From the NCBI GenBank assembly GCA_045640165.1, contig JAZUEK010000009.1, positions 1 to 42,048 on the forward strand: a stretch of DNA of 42,048 bases. The letters are read 5' to 3'. Each line of letters starts with the position of its first letter. Position 1 is the first letter of the stretch. This document shows positions 29,643 to 38,644 of this stretch, piece by piece. The DNA is from RGIG426 sp045640165 (GTDB taxonomy: Bacteria; Bacillota; Clostridia; Oscillospirales; Acutalibacteraceae). The position numbers and the translations under genes were made by a program. The notes under the pieces were generated by a model. That model had not been told where the DNA came from. It did no database searches and saw nothing but the letters and a program-made list of their open reading frames with translations.

Positions 29643-29844
29643 ATATAAGTATGCCTTTTCTATGAGTTTCTTGTGAAAAGGTACAAAAATCCGCACAAAA
29701 ACGGCAAAATGACGGGAAATCGGTCGTTTTTTGTGCGTGATGTTCCGTTTGGACTGACCGACGGCAACGGGGGATTTCTGTGCTGTCGCAGTTATATATT
29801 TAGGTTATTATTTAAGTGTCAAACACTTGAAAGGGGAAATTTTT
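29643..29844 (+). promoter_or_regulatory. Long structured 5' leader of the ABC locus
   Basis: About 200 bases of leader with two clear hairpins. CGCACAAAAACG (29692-29703) pairs with CGTTTTTTGTGCG (29725-29737, one bulge). AAGTGT (29814-29819) pairs with ACACTT (29823-29828), just before GAAAGGGG. No known riboswitch was recognised and there is no clear T-tract for termination. It might regulate translation or mRNA stability. Confidence 0.5.
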
Positions 29845-31275
29845 ATGAAACACCTGTTGAGAACTCTGTGCACCATCGCGGTCCTCGCGCTTATGGTTTG
29901 CTCGTTCGCGGCTTGCGACAGCGGATCCGGCAACGAGACCAGCAAAACCGGCGGTAGCTCCGACGCGGTGATCGACGGCAAAGGCCAGACCATCACCATC
30001 GCGACGCCCCGTATCGTCGACCTGACGCCCGGCGTCAGCGACGAGACTGACCTGCTGATCAAACGCATCGGCGAGGTCGAGAAAAAGTACAACATCAAAA
30101 TCGCCTTTGAAGACGAAATCGACCAGAGCGACTACTGGGATGCCATGGTCGCGAAAGCGATGGCCGGTGAAGTGTTCGGCGACATTATGCTTATCTATCC
30201 CTACTTCCTCGACGAGTGGGTTGCCGGTAACATCGTTGCCGATATCGCCCCGATTGCCGAGAAAGTCGGTGTGGACTGGAACGACGGCAGCTGGGACGGC
30301 CAAGTGCTGCAAACCGGTACGTTCGGCAACAAGATTTATTCTTTCTGCCGTGAGCAGACCGCTTTGACCGCCGGTCTTATCTACAACAAACAGCTCCTCA
30401 AAAAAGCGGACCTCGAAGATCCGAGCGTGTGGGTTGACAAAGATGAGTGGAACTTCGACAAACTCGAAGAGTATGCGAAGAAACTGACCATCACCGACGC
30501 GGACGGCAACATCAAACAGTATGGTCTGTCCACCACCACCTGCGAGCTGTTCATGGGTTGCTACATTCTCGCCAACGGTGCGACCGCCGTTGAGTACGAC
30601 GAAAAAGGCTATCCGTCCTTGACGCTGGACAGCGCCAAATCGCTGGAAGCCCTGAACACCTTCAACACCATGCTCAACACCGACAAGACCATCGAGTGCC
30701 TGTCCTGCCTCTCCAACTGGGAAGAGGCCGCCAAAGCGTTCTGCAACGGCGAAGTGGGTATGCTCGTTTGCGAAGAGTGGGTTATCGAGTATATCCGTGA
30801 CGTGATGAACGAGGCCGGCAACGGTGAAGACTACGCGCTGACCTACTTCCCGAAAGGCCCGAACGGCAAAGATTACGTCGATGCTTCCTTCGGCGGTATG
30901 ACCGAGTACTTCATCTACAACAGCGGCGATGCTGAGAAAGAAGAACTCGCGTTCCGCGTCTACTGCGACCTGTATGCTCCGAACGAGGACCTCGATCAGG
31001 AAGAGCAAGTGGCGACCACTGCTGAGAGCCTGTTCTCCGATGAGAACTCTGTGGAAGTCTACAAAGACATCATCCTCAACAACAAAGCCGTTTCGCTGAA
31101 CATGTATAAACTCGGCCTTAACGTCCGTGAAGATTTCAAAAACGTGTTCCGCGGCATCTGCAATAACATCGGTACGCCTCAATCCATCATCAACTCCATC
31201 AAAACGGAAGTTGAGACCTACATGGAAGAGAGCACCTACTGGATCGAACTCGATAAGCAGAACGGCCAGAGCTAA
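29845..31275 (+). CDS. ABC-transporter solute-binding lipoprotein, sugar type
   Basis: A 476-residue family 1 extracellular solute-binding protein. The lipoprotein signal peptide ends at the lipobox FAAC with Cys24 (KHLLRTLCTIAVLALMVCSF). A Gly/Ser linker is followed by the binding domain: ITIATPRIVDL, then AEVFGD-like MAGEVFGDIMLIYPYFLDEW, AGLIYNKQLLKKA, DVWEFDKLEEYAKKL-like KDEWNFDKLEEYAKKL, and AAKAFCNGEVGMLVCEEWV. It captures a carbohydrate outside the membrane and hands it to the permeases. AAAGGGG precedes ATG 29845, with a long leader behind a perfect promoter, so it should be highly expressed. A hairpin follows before the next gene. Ligand unknown. Confidence 0.9.
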   Translation: MKHLLRTLCTIAVLALMVCSFAACDSGSGNETSKTGGSSDAVIDGKGQTITIATPRIVDLTPGVSDETDLLIKRIGEVEKKYNIKIAFEDEIDQSDYWDAMVAKAMAGEVFGDIMLIYPYFLDEWVAGNIVADIAPIAEKVGVDWNDGSWDGQVLQTGTFGNKIYSFCREQTALTAGLIYNKQLLKKADLEDPSVWVDKDEWNFDKLEEYAKKLTITDADGNIKQYGLSTTTCELFMGCYILANGATAVEYDEKGYPSLTLDSAKSLEALNTFNTMLNTDKTIECLSCLSNWEEAAKAFCNGEVGMLVCEEWVIEYIRDVMNEAGNGEDYALTYFPKGPNGKDYVDASFGGMTEYFIYNSGDAEKEELAFRVYCDLYAPNEDLDQEEQVATTAESLFSDENSVEVYKDIILNNKAVSLNMYKLGLNVREDFKNVFRGICNNIGTPQSIINSIKTEVETYMEESTYWIELDKQNGQS

Positions 31276-31293
31276 ATCTATAAAAAATGTCGT

Positions 31294-31321
31294 TTCCACC
31301 GTGCAGAAATGCGCGGTGGAA
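31294..31321 (+). promoter_or_regulatory. Intergenic hairpin after the first solute-binding protein
   Basis: An 11-bp stem (31294-31304 with 31311-31321, one G-U) with loop AGAAAT. No T-tract; it could set transcript stability so that the binding protein is made in excess over the downstream genes. Confidence 0.5.
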
Positions 31322-31364
31322 TTCGGCGTTTCTTTTGCAAATCCACAGATGGGAGGAAATCAGT

Positions 31365-34300
31365 TTGCGAAGCCTGACTAAGAAAACGGCTTGTGTGCTG
31401 CTGGCGGTGACGATGTGCTTGACCGTTGCCTGCCCGGCGTTTGCGGCGAATGAGGAAGCACCGGTTATGGCGGCGGCTCCGACGCTTGCAAGCGTTGTCA
31501 ACACGGCAGGGCAGAACAGCCCCCCGAATGAAGCGGTTTCGGCTGTAAAATCGGGAGAGGTGGATCCGTCCGCCATTGCGCTCATGGAGGCGCAGACCTA
31601 CAAAGACTTTTTGCTTGCCGAAGGAGCGAAAGATGAAAATGAGGCGATGAGCCTCGGCGCTTCTTCCGGTAAAGACGTGGCGGTGCCGCTTACTGCGGTG
31701 ACCGGCAAATGTGAGAAAGAATCGAACGGCGACGTTGCTATCGCGGAAGAGGGATATGCGACAATCGCACTTCCGTCGGTTCCTGCCGGACTCTATCAAA
31801 TCAAGTTGGAGTACGACGTGGACGACACGCGTACGCGTGACGTGGAGTGTGCGGTGCTGTTGGACGGCGCGCTCGTTTACGAAGAAGCGCGTGACTTGAC
31901 GCTTTCGCGTATGTGGCGCAACAGCGGCAAAATCGAGCAGGACGCCAACAACAACGACGTGAAACCGTCGCAGGAAACCGTTCCGTTCGAGGAGCGCGGC
32001 TACTTGACGCAGAGCCTTAAGGATTCTGCCGGCTACTACTCCGAAGCGCTGTTGTTCAACTTTGACGGCGTGAAAGAGTTGACGTTCGTCAGCCTGCGCG
32101 AGAGCGTGAAAATCCACGCGATTACGCTGGTTTGTCCGCAACCGCTGATGACGTATGCGGAATATGCAAAAGCGCATCAGGACAACGGAAACAACGCGGC
32201 GAAAACCCTGCCGGTCATTCAGGGCGAGGATTGCAGCTACAAGAGCGACGCAACCCTGACTCCGCAGGAAGACCGCAGTTCTCCGGCGACGCAACCCCGT
32301 GAGGGAAGCAAAATTCGCCTGAACTACATCGGCGGCAACAACTGGTCGACCGCCGGTCAAGAGATTGTTTGGAAATTCACGCCGGAAGCCTCGGGTCTCT
32401 ATGAGATTCGCCTGCGCTGCCGTCAGATTTATTCCAGCGACCTCTATTCCGCCCGTACGTTGCGTATTGACGGCGAGATCCCCTTCGCCGAAGCGGCGGA
32501 TATTCACTTTACCCACAACAACGGTTGGATTATCTACACCGTGTCGGTGGGGGAGGAAGCCTGCAAATTCTATTTTGAAGCCGGCAAAGAGCATACGCTG
32601 TCCCTTTCGGTGACGCTCGGCGACCTCGGTCCGACCTTGGAACGCCTCGAAAACAGCGTGGCCGCCCTCAACGATATCTATCGCGAACTCATCATGGTTA
32701 TGAGCTCCACGCCGGATACCGACCGTGACTATGAGCTTGAAAAACTCATTCCGGACGTGCTCGAGAGCATGAAAGAGCAAGCCGGCGAGTTGGACGAGAT
32801 TGCCGAGTCCATTAAAGCAATTTCCGGTTCTTCCGGTAGTTCTCTTTCGGCGATTACCAAGACGTCCATTCAGTTGAACGACTTCTATAAAGAGCCGAAC
32901 ACCATCGCTTCGCAGTTGAAATACTACAAAGACAACATCGCGTCTTTGAGTGAAGTGATGACCGCGGCGCAGGCGCGTCCGCTGGATATCGACTATATCT
33001 CCATTGCCAGCCCGGAAGAAGATGCCCCCAAAGCGGACGGTTCGTTCTTCCAAAAACTCTGGTATCAAACTCAGTTGTTCGTGGCCTCCTTCGTGGAAGA
33101 CTACAACAGCCTTGCCGGTACCGGCGGTGACACCTCCACGACGCTTACCGTGTGGACGACGCTCGGCCGTGACCAGGCTTCTATCATCAACGAATTGATT
33201 CGTTCCGATTACACGCCGAAATCCAACGAGAGTTTCGGTAGCCAAATCGGCGTAGACCTGCAGGTTGTTCCGGTGGACGCGTTGATGCCGTCCGTTGCCG
33301 CCGGCAACGGTCCGGACGTATTGCTCAACGCCACCGCGAAATTGCCGGTGGAATACGCGATGCGTGGCGCTTCCGCCAACTTGCGTGAGGTCGTTCCGGC
33401 CGATGAACTGCAAGAAGTGCTTGAGCGCTTCACCAACTATGAGCAGGCGATTGTGCCGTTCACCTTTAACGACGGCACCGGCGACGGCTTGTATGCGTTG
33501 CCCGATCAGTTCCTGTATACGATGATGTTCTACCGCACCGACGTTCTGAAAGAACTGGAAATTGAACCGCCCACGATGGAAAATCCGTGGACGTGGGAAG
33601 ACCTCATCGACATTCTGCCGACGCTCCAGAGCAACAACATGTCGGTGCTGATGGAAACCGGTGATAAGACCGGTGCCGACGTGGAGCAGTACGGTATCAA
33701 CACCTACGCCATCTTCCTGTATCAGTATGGTGGCGCGTTCTACTCCGACGACCGCACCTCGTCCGCGATGAACAGCGAAAACGCGGTGGAAGCGTTCGAG
33801 TATTGGACCAACTTCTACACGAGCTACGGTTTGCCGACCAACTTCGATATGCTCTCCCGTTTCCGTACGGGTGAGTCCCCGATTTTGCTTACCGACTTCC
33901 CGTTCTACAACAACTTGTCCGTCTCCGCTCCCGAACTGAAAGGTTTGTGGCAGATGACGCTCGTGCCCGGCACGGTGCAGGATGACGGCACGCTCAACCA
34001 GACCACCAAAGGCGGCGGCACGGCCGTTATCTTGATGGATGCCGCCGAGAACAAACTGGCCGGTTGGGACTTCATGAAGTGGTGGACCTCCACTCCGACG
34101 CAGTCCACTTACGCACAGAACCTCGAGTCCTTGCTCGGTACGGCTGCTCGTTACGCCACCGCCAACAAAGAGGCGTTTAACTCGCTGGCGTGGTCCAAAA
34201 CCGAATTGGAAATGCTGAACGAGGAAGCGCAGTACGCGGCGACCATTCCGGAAACTCCGGGTAGTTACTACACGCCGCGTCACATCAACAACGCGTTCCG

Positions 34301-34418
34301 TGCGGTGTGCATTAAAGAGAATAAAGAAGATGCCCGTGAGGCGATTCTCAAATATGCACAGATTATCACCGACGAAATCTATGACAAACGAACCGAATTT
34401 GGTTTGCCGACGAAATGA
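31365..34418 (+). CDS. Very large solute-binding protein with beta-sandwich N-terminal domains
   Basis: A 1,017-residue exported protein, more than twice the size of a normal solute-binding protein. Signal peptide about 1-28 (KKTACVLLAVTMCLTVACPA, then FAA). Two beta-rich modules come next, about 100-260 and 283-385 (for example GLYQIKLEYDVDDTRTRDVE and GLYEIRLRCRQIYSSDLYSA), that read like carbohydrate-binding modules; then a helical, coiled-coil-like linker (about 390-560); then a family 1 solute-binding domain from about 592 (LTVWTTLGRDQASIINELI, AAGNGPDVLLN, GLYALPDQFLYTMMFYRTDV, NPWTWEDLIDIL). The start is TTG 31365, with GGGAGG 7 bases upstream; no ATG is as well placed. Its end overlaps the next reading frame. 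Ligand unknown. Confidence 0.85.
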   Translation: MRSLTKKTACVLLAVTMCLTVACPAFAANEEAPVMAAAPTLASVVNTAGQNSPPNEAVSAVKSGEVDPSAIALMEAQTYKDFLLAEGAKDENEAMSLGASSGKDVAVPLTAVTGKCEKESNGDVAIAEEGYATIALPSVPAGLYQIKLEYDVDDTRTRDVECAVLLDGALVYEEARDLTLSRMWRNSGKIEQDANNNDVKPSQETVPFEERGYLTQSLKDSAGYYSEALLFNFDGVKELTFVSLRESVKIHAITLVCPQPLMTYAEYAKAHQDNGNNAAKTLPVIQGEDCSYKSDATLTPQEDRSSPATQPREGSKIRLNYIGGNNWSTAGQEIVWKFTPEASGLYEIRLRCRQIYSSDLYSARTLRIDGEIPFAEAADIHFTHNNGWIIYTVSVGEEACKFYFEAGKEHTLSLSVTLGDLGPTLERLENSVAALNDIYRELIMVMSSTPDTDRDYELEKLIPDVLESMKEQAGELDEIAESIKAISGSSGSSLSAITKTSIQLNDFYKEPNTIASQLKYYKDNIASLSEVMTAAQARPLDIDYISIASPEEDAPKADGSFFQKLWYQTQLFVASFVEDYNSLAGTGGDTSTTLTVWTTLGRDQASIINELIRSDYTPKSNESFGSQIGVDLQVVPVDALMPSVAAGNGPDVLLNATAKLPVEYAMRGASANLREVVPADELQEVLERFTNYEQAIVPFTFNDGTGDGLYALPDQFLYTMMFYRTDVLKELEIEPPTMENPWTWEDLIDILPTLQSNNMSVLMETGDKTGADVEQYGINTYAIFLYQYGGAFYSDDRTSSAMNSENAVEAFEYWTNFYTSYGLPTNFDMLSRFRTGESPILLTDFPFYNNLSVSAPELKGLWQMTLVPGTVQDDGTLNQTTKGGGTAVILMDAAENKLAGWDFMKWWTSTPTQSTYAQNLESLLGTAARYATANKEAFNSLAWSKTELEMLNEEAQYAATIPETPGSYYTPRHINNAFRAVCIKENKEDAREAILKYAQIITDEIYDKRTEFGLPTK

Positions 34419-34432
34419 GGGATGAAAAGCTT

Positions 34433-35350
34433 ATGAAAAATGCAAAGTCACCGTTGATGAGTGACTGGCGTCAGGCCTGGAAACGGGATCGCGTTGCATA
34501 CGGCTTTTTGATCCCGTATGCGGTGTTCTTCCTGGTTTTCACCGTCTTACCCGTCGTCATTTCCATCATTTACGGTTTCACCTACTACAACATCTTCCAG
34601 CCGACCAAATGGATTTGGTTTGATAACTACGTCCGCTTGATGACGCGCGACAGCGTGTTCCCGATTGCTTTGCAGAACACCCTGAAATTCGCCATCATCT
34701 GCGGCCCGGGCGGTTACATTCTGTCCTACTTGGTTGCTTGGATGATCAATGAGGTTTCCTCGAAGATTCGTATGATCTTCGTCCTCATCTGCTACTCGCC
34801 GACGATTGCCGGTTCCATCTACGTCGTGTTTAGCGTCCTGTTCTCCGGTGACGCCTACGGCTACATCAACAGCGCGTTGATGGAATACGGTCTTATCGAA
34901 AAACCGATTGAGTGGCTGACCGACCCGAACTACATTTCCACCGTTATCATCATCTGCGTGCTGTGGGGTTCCATGGGCGCCGGCTTCCTTTCGTTCGTTG
35001 CCGGTTTCCGCACCATCGACAGCCAGTTCTATGAAGCCGCCGCCATCGACGGTCTTAAGAACCGTTGGCAGGAGCTGTGGTACGTTACCCTGCCGATGAT
35101 GAAACCGCAGTTGTTGTTCGGCGCAACCATGAGTATCACGAGCGCGTTCTCCATCCACCAACAGACGATTGCCCTTGCCGGTTATCCGTCTACGGAGGAC
35201 TCGGTCACAACCATCGTCAACTTGATGGTTGACTATGGTTACCAACGTTTTGACCTCGGTTATGCATCGGCAATGGCGACCGTGCTGTTCCTGATGATGC
35301 TGGTGTCTCGTTGGCTCATCAATAAACTGATTGCGAGGACCGGAACATGA
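34433..35350 (+). CDS. Sugar ABC transporter permease, first (MalF/UgpA-like)
   Basis: A 305-residue permease with six hydrophobic segments (first: YGFLIPYAVFFLVFTVLPVV) and the cytoplasmic EAA loop YEAAAIDGLKNRWQELWYVT, then LPMMKP (about 199-224), which docks on the ATPase. ATG 34433 has GAGGGATG upstream; ATG 34415 overlaps the previous stop and lacks a ribosome binding site, though it cannot be excluded. Its stop overlaps the next permease start by 4 bases (ATGA), so the two form the usual permease pair. Usual length for the family. Confidence 0.9.
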   Translation: MKNAKSPLMSDWRQAWKRDRVAYGFLIPYAVFFLVFTVLPVVISIIYGFTYYNIFQPTKWIWFDNYVRLMTRDSVFPIALQNTLKFAIICGPGGYILSYLVAWMINEVSSKIRMIFVLICYSPTIAGSIYVVFSVLFSGDAYGYINSALMEYGLIEKPIEWLTDPNYISTVIIICVLWGSMGAGFLSFVAGFRTIDSQFYEAAAIDGLKNRWQELWYVTLPMMKPQLLFGATMSITSAFSIHQQTIALAGYPSTEDSVTTIVNLMVDYGYQRFDLGYASAMATVLFLMMLVSRWLINKLIARTGT

Positions 35351-36315
35351 GTAAGAATAAGAAAAAAGTTAACATTCCGTTCCTTAACGCAATCGGTCGC
35401 TTCTTTAAAGCGATTGGCGGTTTCTTCAAAAAGGTGGGCTTGAAGATTCGCCGTTTCCTGCGCCACGTATTCGCGGTCAAATCCATGCGTTCTCTCCAAG
35501 GCGACATTTTGGCGATTATTTTCCTCGTGCTCTTCTGCTGCATTATGGCAGTGCCGATGATTTACGTCATTTGTAACGCCTTTAAGCCGTACGACGAGTT
35601 GTTCCTCTATCCGCCGCGTTTCTTCGTGAACAACCCGACGTTCGACAACTTCCAGAACCTCTCCATCGCGATGAGCAACTCTTACGTGCCGTTCTCCCGT
35701 TATTTCTTTAATACATTATTTATAACGGTCGTCGGAACGGGTCTCCACGTGATTTTTGCTTCGATGGCGGCGTATTCGCTCGAGAAAATCCACTTCAAAG
35801 GACAGAATGCCTTCTTCAGCTTGGTCGTTGTCGCTCTTCTGTTTACCCCGAACGTCACCTCCATTCCGAACTTCATCATCATGTCCCGTTTGCACTTGGT
35901 GGATACTTACTGGGCACTCGTTTTCCCGGCCATCGGTGCTTCCATGGGCTTGTTCCTTATGAAACAGTTCATGTCCAGCATCCATAACGCCATGCTCGAA
36001 GCGGCGCGTATCGACGGCGCCGGCGAGCTCAAGATTTTCTTCACTATCGTGATGCCGAACGTCAAACCGGCGTGGTTGACGCTTATCATCTTCTCGGCAA
36101 CCGACCTGTGGAACAACACGGGCGGCGTTCTGATTCGTACCGAGGAAATCAAACCTCTCGCATTCGCCCTGCAACAGATTTCGCAAGGTGGTCTTGCGCG
36201 TGCCGGCGTGGCCGGCGCCATCAGCGTGCTGCTGATGAGCGTGCCGATCATCCTGTTCGTTGCAACGCAAAGTCAGGTCCTCGATACGATGGCTTCCTCC
36301 GGTATTAAAGAGTAA
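35347..36315 (+). CDS. Sugar ABC transporter permease, second (MalG/UgpE-like)
   Basis: A 322-residue permease. A long basic/aromatic N-terminus (about 45 residues, KAIGGFFKKVGLKIRRFLRH) precedes the six membrane segments, and the EAA loop is LEAARIDGAGELKIFFTIVM, then PNVKP (about 217-241). It pairs with the first permease in the transmembrane channel. ATG 35347 overlaps the previous stop. A 39-base gap to the next gene carries a new ribosome binding site but no terminator. Confidence 0.9.
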   Translation: MSKNKKKVNIPFLNAIGRFFKAIGGFFKKVGLKIRRFLRHVFAVKSMRSLQGDILAIIFLVLFCCIMAVPMIYVICNAFKPYDELFLYPPRFFVNNPTFDNFQNLSIAMSNSYVPFSRYFFNTLFITVVGTGLHVIFASMAAYSLEKIHFKGQNAFFSLVVVALLFTPNVTSIPNFIIMSRLHLVDTYWALVFPAIGASMGLFLMKQFMSSIHNAMLEAARIDGAGELKIFFTIVMPNVKPAWLTLIIFSATDLWNNTGGVLIRTEEIKPLAFALQQISQGGLARAGVAGAISVLLMSVPIILFVATQSQVLDTMASSGIKE

Positions 36316-36354
36316 GAACCGTCGTCAATTTTCCACAGAAGGGAGAAAACAACT

Positions 36355-37983
36355 ATGAGAAAACACTTGCTCTGCCTGACGCTTGCGTTGTGTCTGCTCG
36401 TGTGTTCCGGCTTCTCGGTTTGCGCCGAGAATGCGGCACCGGATACAGTCGCGGCAAAGGCAGCCGAGGTGTCCGCGTCGGTAGATATGCCGACTTCGGC
36501 GTTCGCCTCGTATACGTACGACTGTTGGGGCAACACCATCGAGTGCCCGAACCCGTATTCCTTGATTCGCAAGGTGGACGGTGTCGCGCTCGGTGTGGGC
36601 GACCTCAAAAAAGTCATTGACGTCTATGCGAAAGACGGCTTCGTCTATCTCACCGCCAACGGCGATACCGAGAAAGACAACGCCCTCATCAAAATGGACG
36701 AACAACTCAACCTGGTGTCCGATTGGCGCGGATATTACAAAGACGGTGCTTACGTTCCGTTCTCGAAACCCTGCGGCATCTTCGTGACCGACGAGGGCAA
36801 AATCTACGTCACCGACACCAGCACGTACAACATCTACTGCTTCTCGGTCGAGGGTGAGGGCGCTGCGGCGAAACTGAACCTCGAAAAGACGATTGGCGCG
36901 CCGAGCACCGAAGACAGCTCGATTATCGATGAAGAATTCGTCGAGCGCTATATTCCGTCGAAACTGGTGGTGGATCGCACCGACCGTATCTACGTCGTGG
37001 CGACCAACGTCAACGAGGGTATCGTGACCTTCAACGACGAGGGTAAGTTTGACGGTTTCCTTGCCGCCGGTAAGGTCACCATCGACCCGTTCACCAAGTT
37101 TATGAAGAAATACGTCTACACCGAAGAGCAGAGAAGACGTATCGAAACCTTCGTCCCGATCAACTACAACAACATTGATTTGGACGCTTCCGGCTTTATC
37201 TATTCGACGCTCGCCGCTTCCAACGAATCGACGGTGCAGTCGGAAATCAAAGCCAAAAAAGGTACCGAGCAGGGCGCGCTTGTCCGCCGACTCAATATGA
37301 TGGGTTCGGACATCCTCAAGCGTGACGGCTATATGCCGCCGATCGGTGATGCGGACGTGCTGGATACGATGCAGAACAAAGACGCCACCTATCAGGGCCT
37401 TTCCCAGATTACGGACGTCGCCTGCGGCACTTACGGCACTTACGCGCTCCTCGATAACAAACGTAACCACATCTTTGTGTCCAACTTCGAGGGCTATCTG
37501 CTGTATGCGTTCAGCGGCCCGGACATTTCCGCCGGCGGTATGAAAACCCCGATTGCGCTTGCGCAAAGCGGCAGTTACGTTTATGCGCTTGACAGCAACA
37601 GCCGTTCCATTTTCATGTATAAACGGACGGCGTTTGCCGAAGCGGTTATGAGTGCCATTCAGCTCGAGAAAGACGGTCAGTATTCCGCCGCTTCCGAGGT
37701 GTGGGACGAGGTGCTCGATTACGACGCCACCTACGACCTTGCGTATCTCGGCCTCGGCAAAACCGCTTACTGGAAAGGCGACTACGAAAAAGCCAGCGAA
37801 CTGTTCAAGTTGTGCAACAACAAGAACTGGTATTCCAAAGCCTGGTCGGAACTTCGTAAAGACGTTCTTGCAAAATGGTTTATGCCGATTATCATGACCA
37901 TCCTCGGCATCGTGGTTCTCGTGTTCGTTTTGAAAATCGTGAAGCGTGTGAACGCGAAGAAACGAAAGGAGGCTGAGGGCTGA
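36355..37983 (+). CDS. Secreted, membrane-anchored NHL beta-propeller/TPR protein
   Basis: A 542-residue exported protein. Signal peptide about 1-24 (KHLLCLTLALCLLVCSGFSV, then CA). Residues about 70-420 form an NHL-like beta-propeller, seen as repeats such as DGFVYLTANGD, PCGIFVTDEGKIYVTDTSTY, PSKLVVDRTDRIYVVATNVN, SGFIYSTL and GTYALLDNKRNHIFVSNFEG. Residues about 430-495 read as TPR helices (EKDGQYSAASEVWDEVLDYD, LAYLGLGKTAYWKGDYEKAS). A membrane helix is at about 508-529, followed by a short basic tail, so the propeller faces outside. GAAGGGAG precedes ATG 36355. Its stop overlaps the Yip1 gene start (TGATG). Such a protein within a sugar transport operon is unusual; a role as assembly or sensor scaffold is inference. 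Confidence 0.83.
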   Translation: MRKHLLCLTLALCLLVCSGFSVCAENAAPDTVAAKAAEVSASVDMPTSAFASYTYDCWGNTIECPNPYSLIRKVDGVALGVGDLKKVIDVYAKDGFVYLTANGDTEKDNALIKMDEQLNLVSDWRGYYKDGAYVPFSKPCGIFVTDEGKIYVTDTSTYNIYCFSVEGEGAAAKLNLEKTIGAPSTEDSSIIDEEFVERYIPSKLVVDRTDRIYVVATNVNEGIVTFNDEGKFDGFLAAGKVTIDPFTKFMKKYVYTEEQRRRIETFVPINYNNIDLDASGFIYSTLAASNESTVQSEIKAKKGTEQGALVRRLNMMGSDILKRDGYMPPIGDADVLDTMQNKDATYQGLSQITDVACGTYGTYALLDNKRNHIFVSNFEGYLLYAFSGPDISAGGMKTPIALAQSGSYVYALDSNSRSIFMYKRTAFAEAVMSAIQLEKDGQYSAASEVWDEVLDYDATYDLAYLGLGKTAYWKGDYEKASELFKLCNNKNWYSKAWSELRKDVLAKWFMPIIMTILGIVVLVFVLKIVKRVNAKKRKEAEG

Positions 37984-38624
37984 TGAAAAACTGGAAAAAC
38001 AATAAGACCCTGCAAGGTCTTAAATATTCCGGCAACATCATTTCCCACCCGATTCAGGGCGTATACGAAATGCGCTTTGAGGGACAGGGCGACCTCGGCG
38101 CCTGCATCATTCTGATGTGTCTGTTCGTTTTGTCGGTGATTTGCAAACAGGTTTACACCGGTTTCATTTTCAACGGCGTGAACGAGCGTACCTACAGCGT
38201 GATTCGCGAGATGGCGAACGTGCTGTTCCCGTTCTTCCTGTGGTGTATCGCCAACTGGTCGGTCACCGCACTGGTGGACGGCGAAGGCCGCTTCCGCGAC
38301 ATTTATATGTCGCTGTGTTATGCGACGGTGCCGTGGATTATCACCAACTTTTTGTACATTCCGGTCAGTTATTGGTTTACGGCTGAAGAGTCCGGCTTCC
38401 TCGGCATCATCAGCGGTATCGGCTCGGTGTTCTTCGTACTGTATGCCTTCATCGGCAACTTGACAGTACACCAATTCACGCTGAGCAAAGCGGTGTTTAC
38501 CGTTCTTCTGACCTTGTTCGGTATGGTGTTCATTATGTTCCTGATGGTGCTGTTCGCGAGTATGTTTGACTCGCTGTACAGCTACATCGCGGGCGTAGTT
38601 ACGGAAATTCAGTTAAGGGTGTGA
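37983..38624 (+). CDS. Yip1-family membrane protein
   Basis: A 213-residue polytopic membrane protein with Yip1-domain character: N-terminal HPIQGVYEMRFEGQGDLGAC followed by about five hydrophobic segments (CIILMCLFVLSVICKQVYTG; VLFPFFLWCIANWSVTALVD; MSLCYATVPWIITNFLYIPV; SGIGSVFFVLYAFIGN; VFTVLLTLFGMVFIMFLMVL). The GEGRFRDIYMSLCYATVPW stretch resembles other bacterial Yip1 proteins. AAAGGAGG lies within the end of the propeller gene; start and stop overlap. Yip1 proteins act in vesicle traffic in eukaryotes; the bacterial role is unknown. Here it may form a complex with the propeller protein or the permeases (inference). Confidence 0.8.
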   Translation: MKNWKNNKTLQGLKYSGNIISHPIQGVYEMRFEGQGDLGACIILMCLFVLSVICKQVYTGFIFNGVNERTYSVIREMANVLFPFFLWCIANWSVTALVDGEGRFRDIYMSLCYATVPWIITNFLYIPVSYWFTAEESGFLGIISGIGSVFFVLYAFIGNLTVHQFTLSKAVFTVLLTLFGMVFIMFLMVLFASMFDSLYSYIAGVVTEIQLRV

Positions 38625-38644
38625 GCAAGATGAAAGGACAAAAG

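Noticed and set aside
31278..34283. 1,001-codon open frame on the minus strand opposite the large solute-binding protein
   Set aside because: In exact codon register with the sense gene, no ribosome binding site, and a His/Arg/Phe/Val-rich product typical of antisense frames; explained by avoidance of TTA, CTA and TCA in the sense gene.
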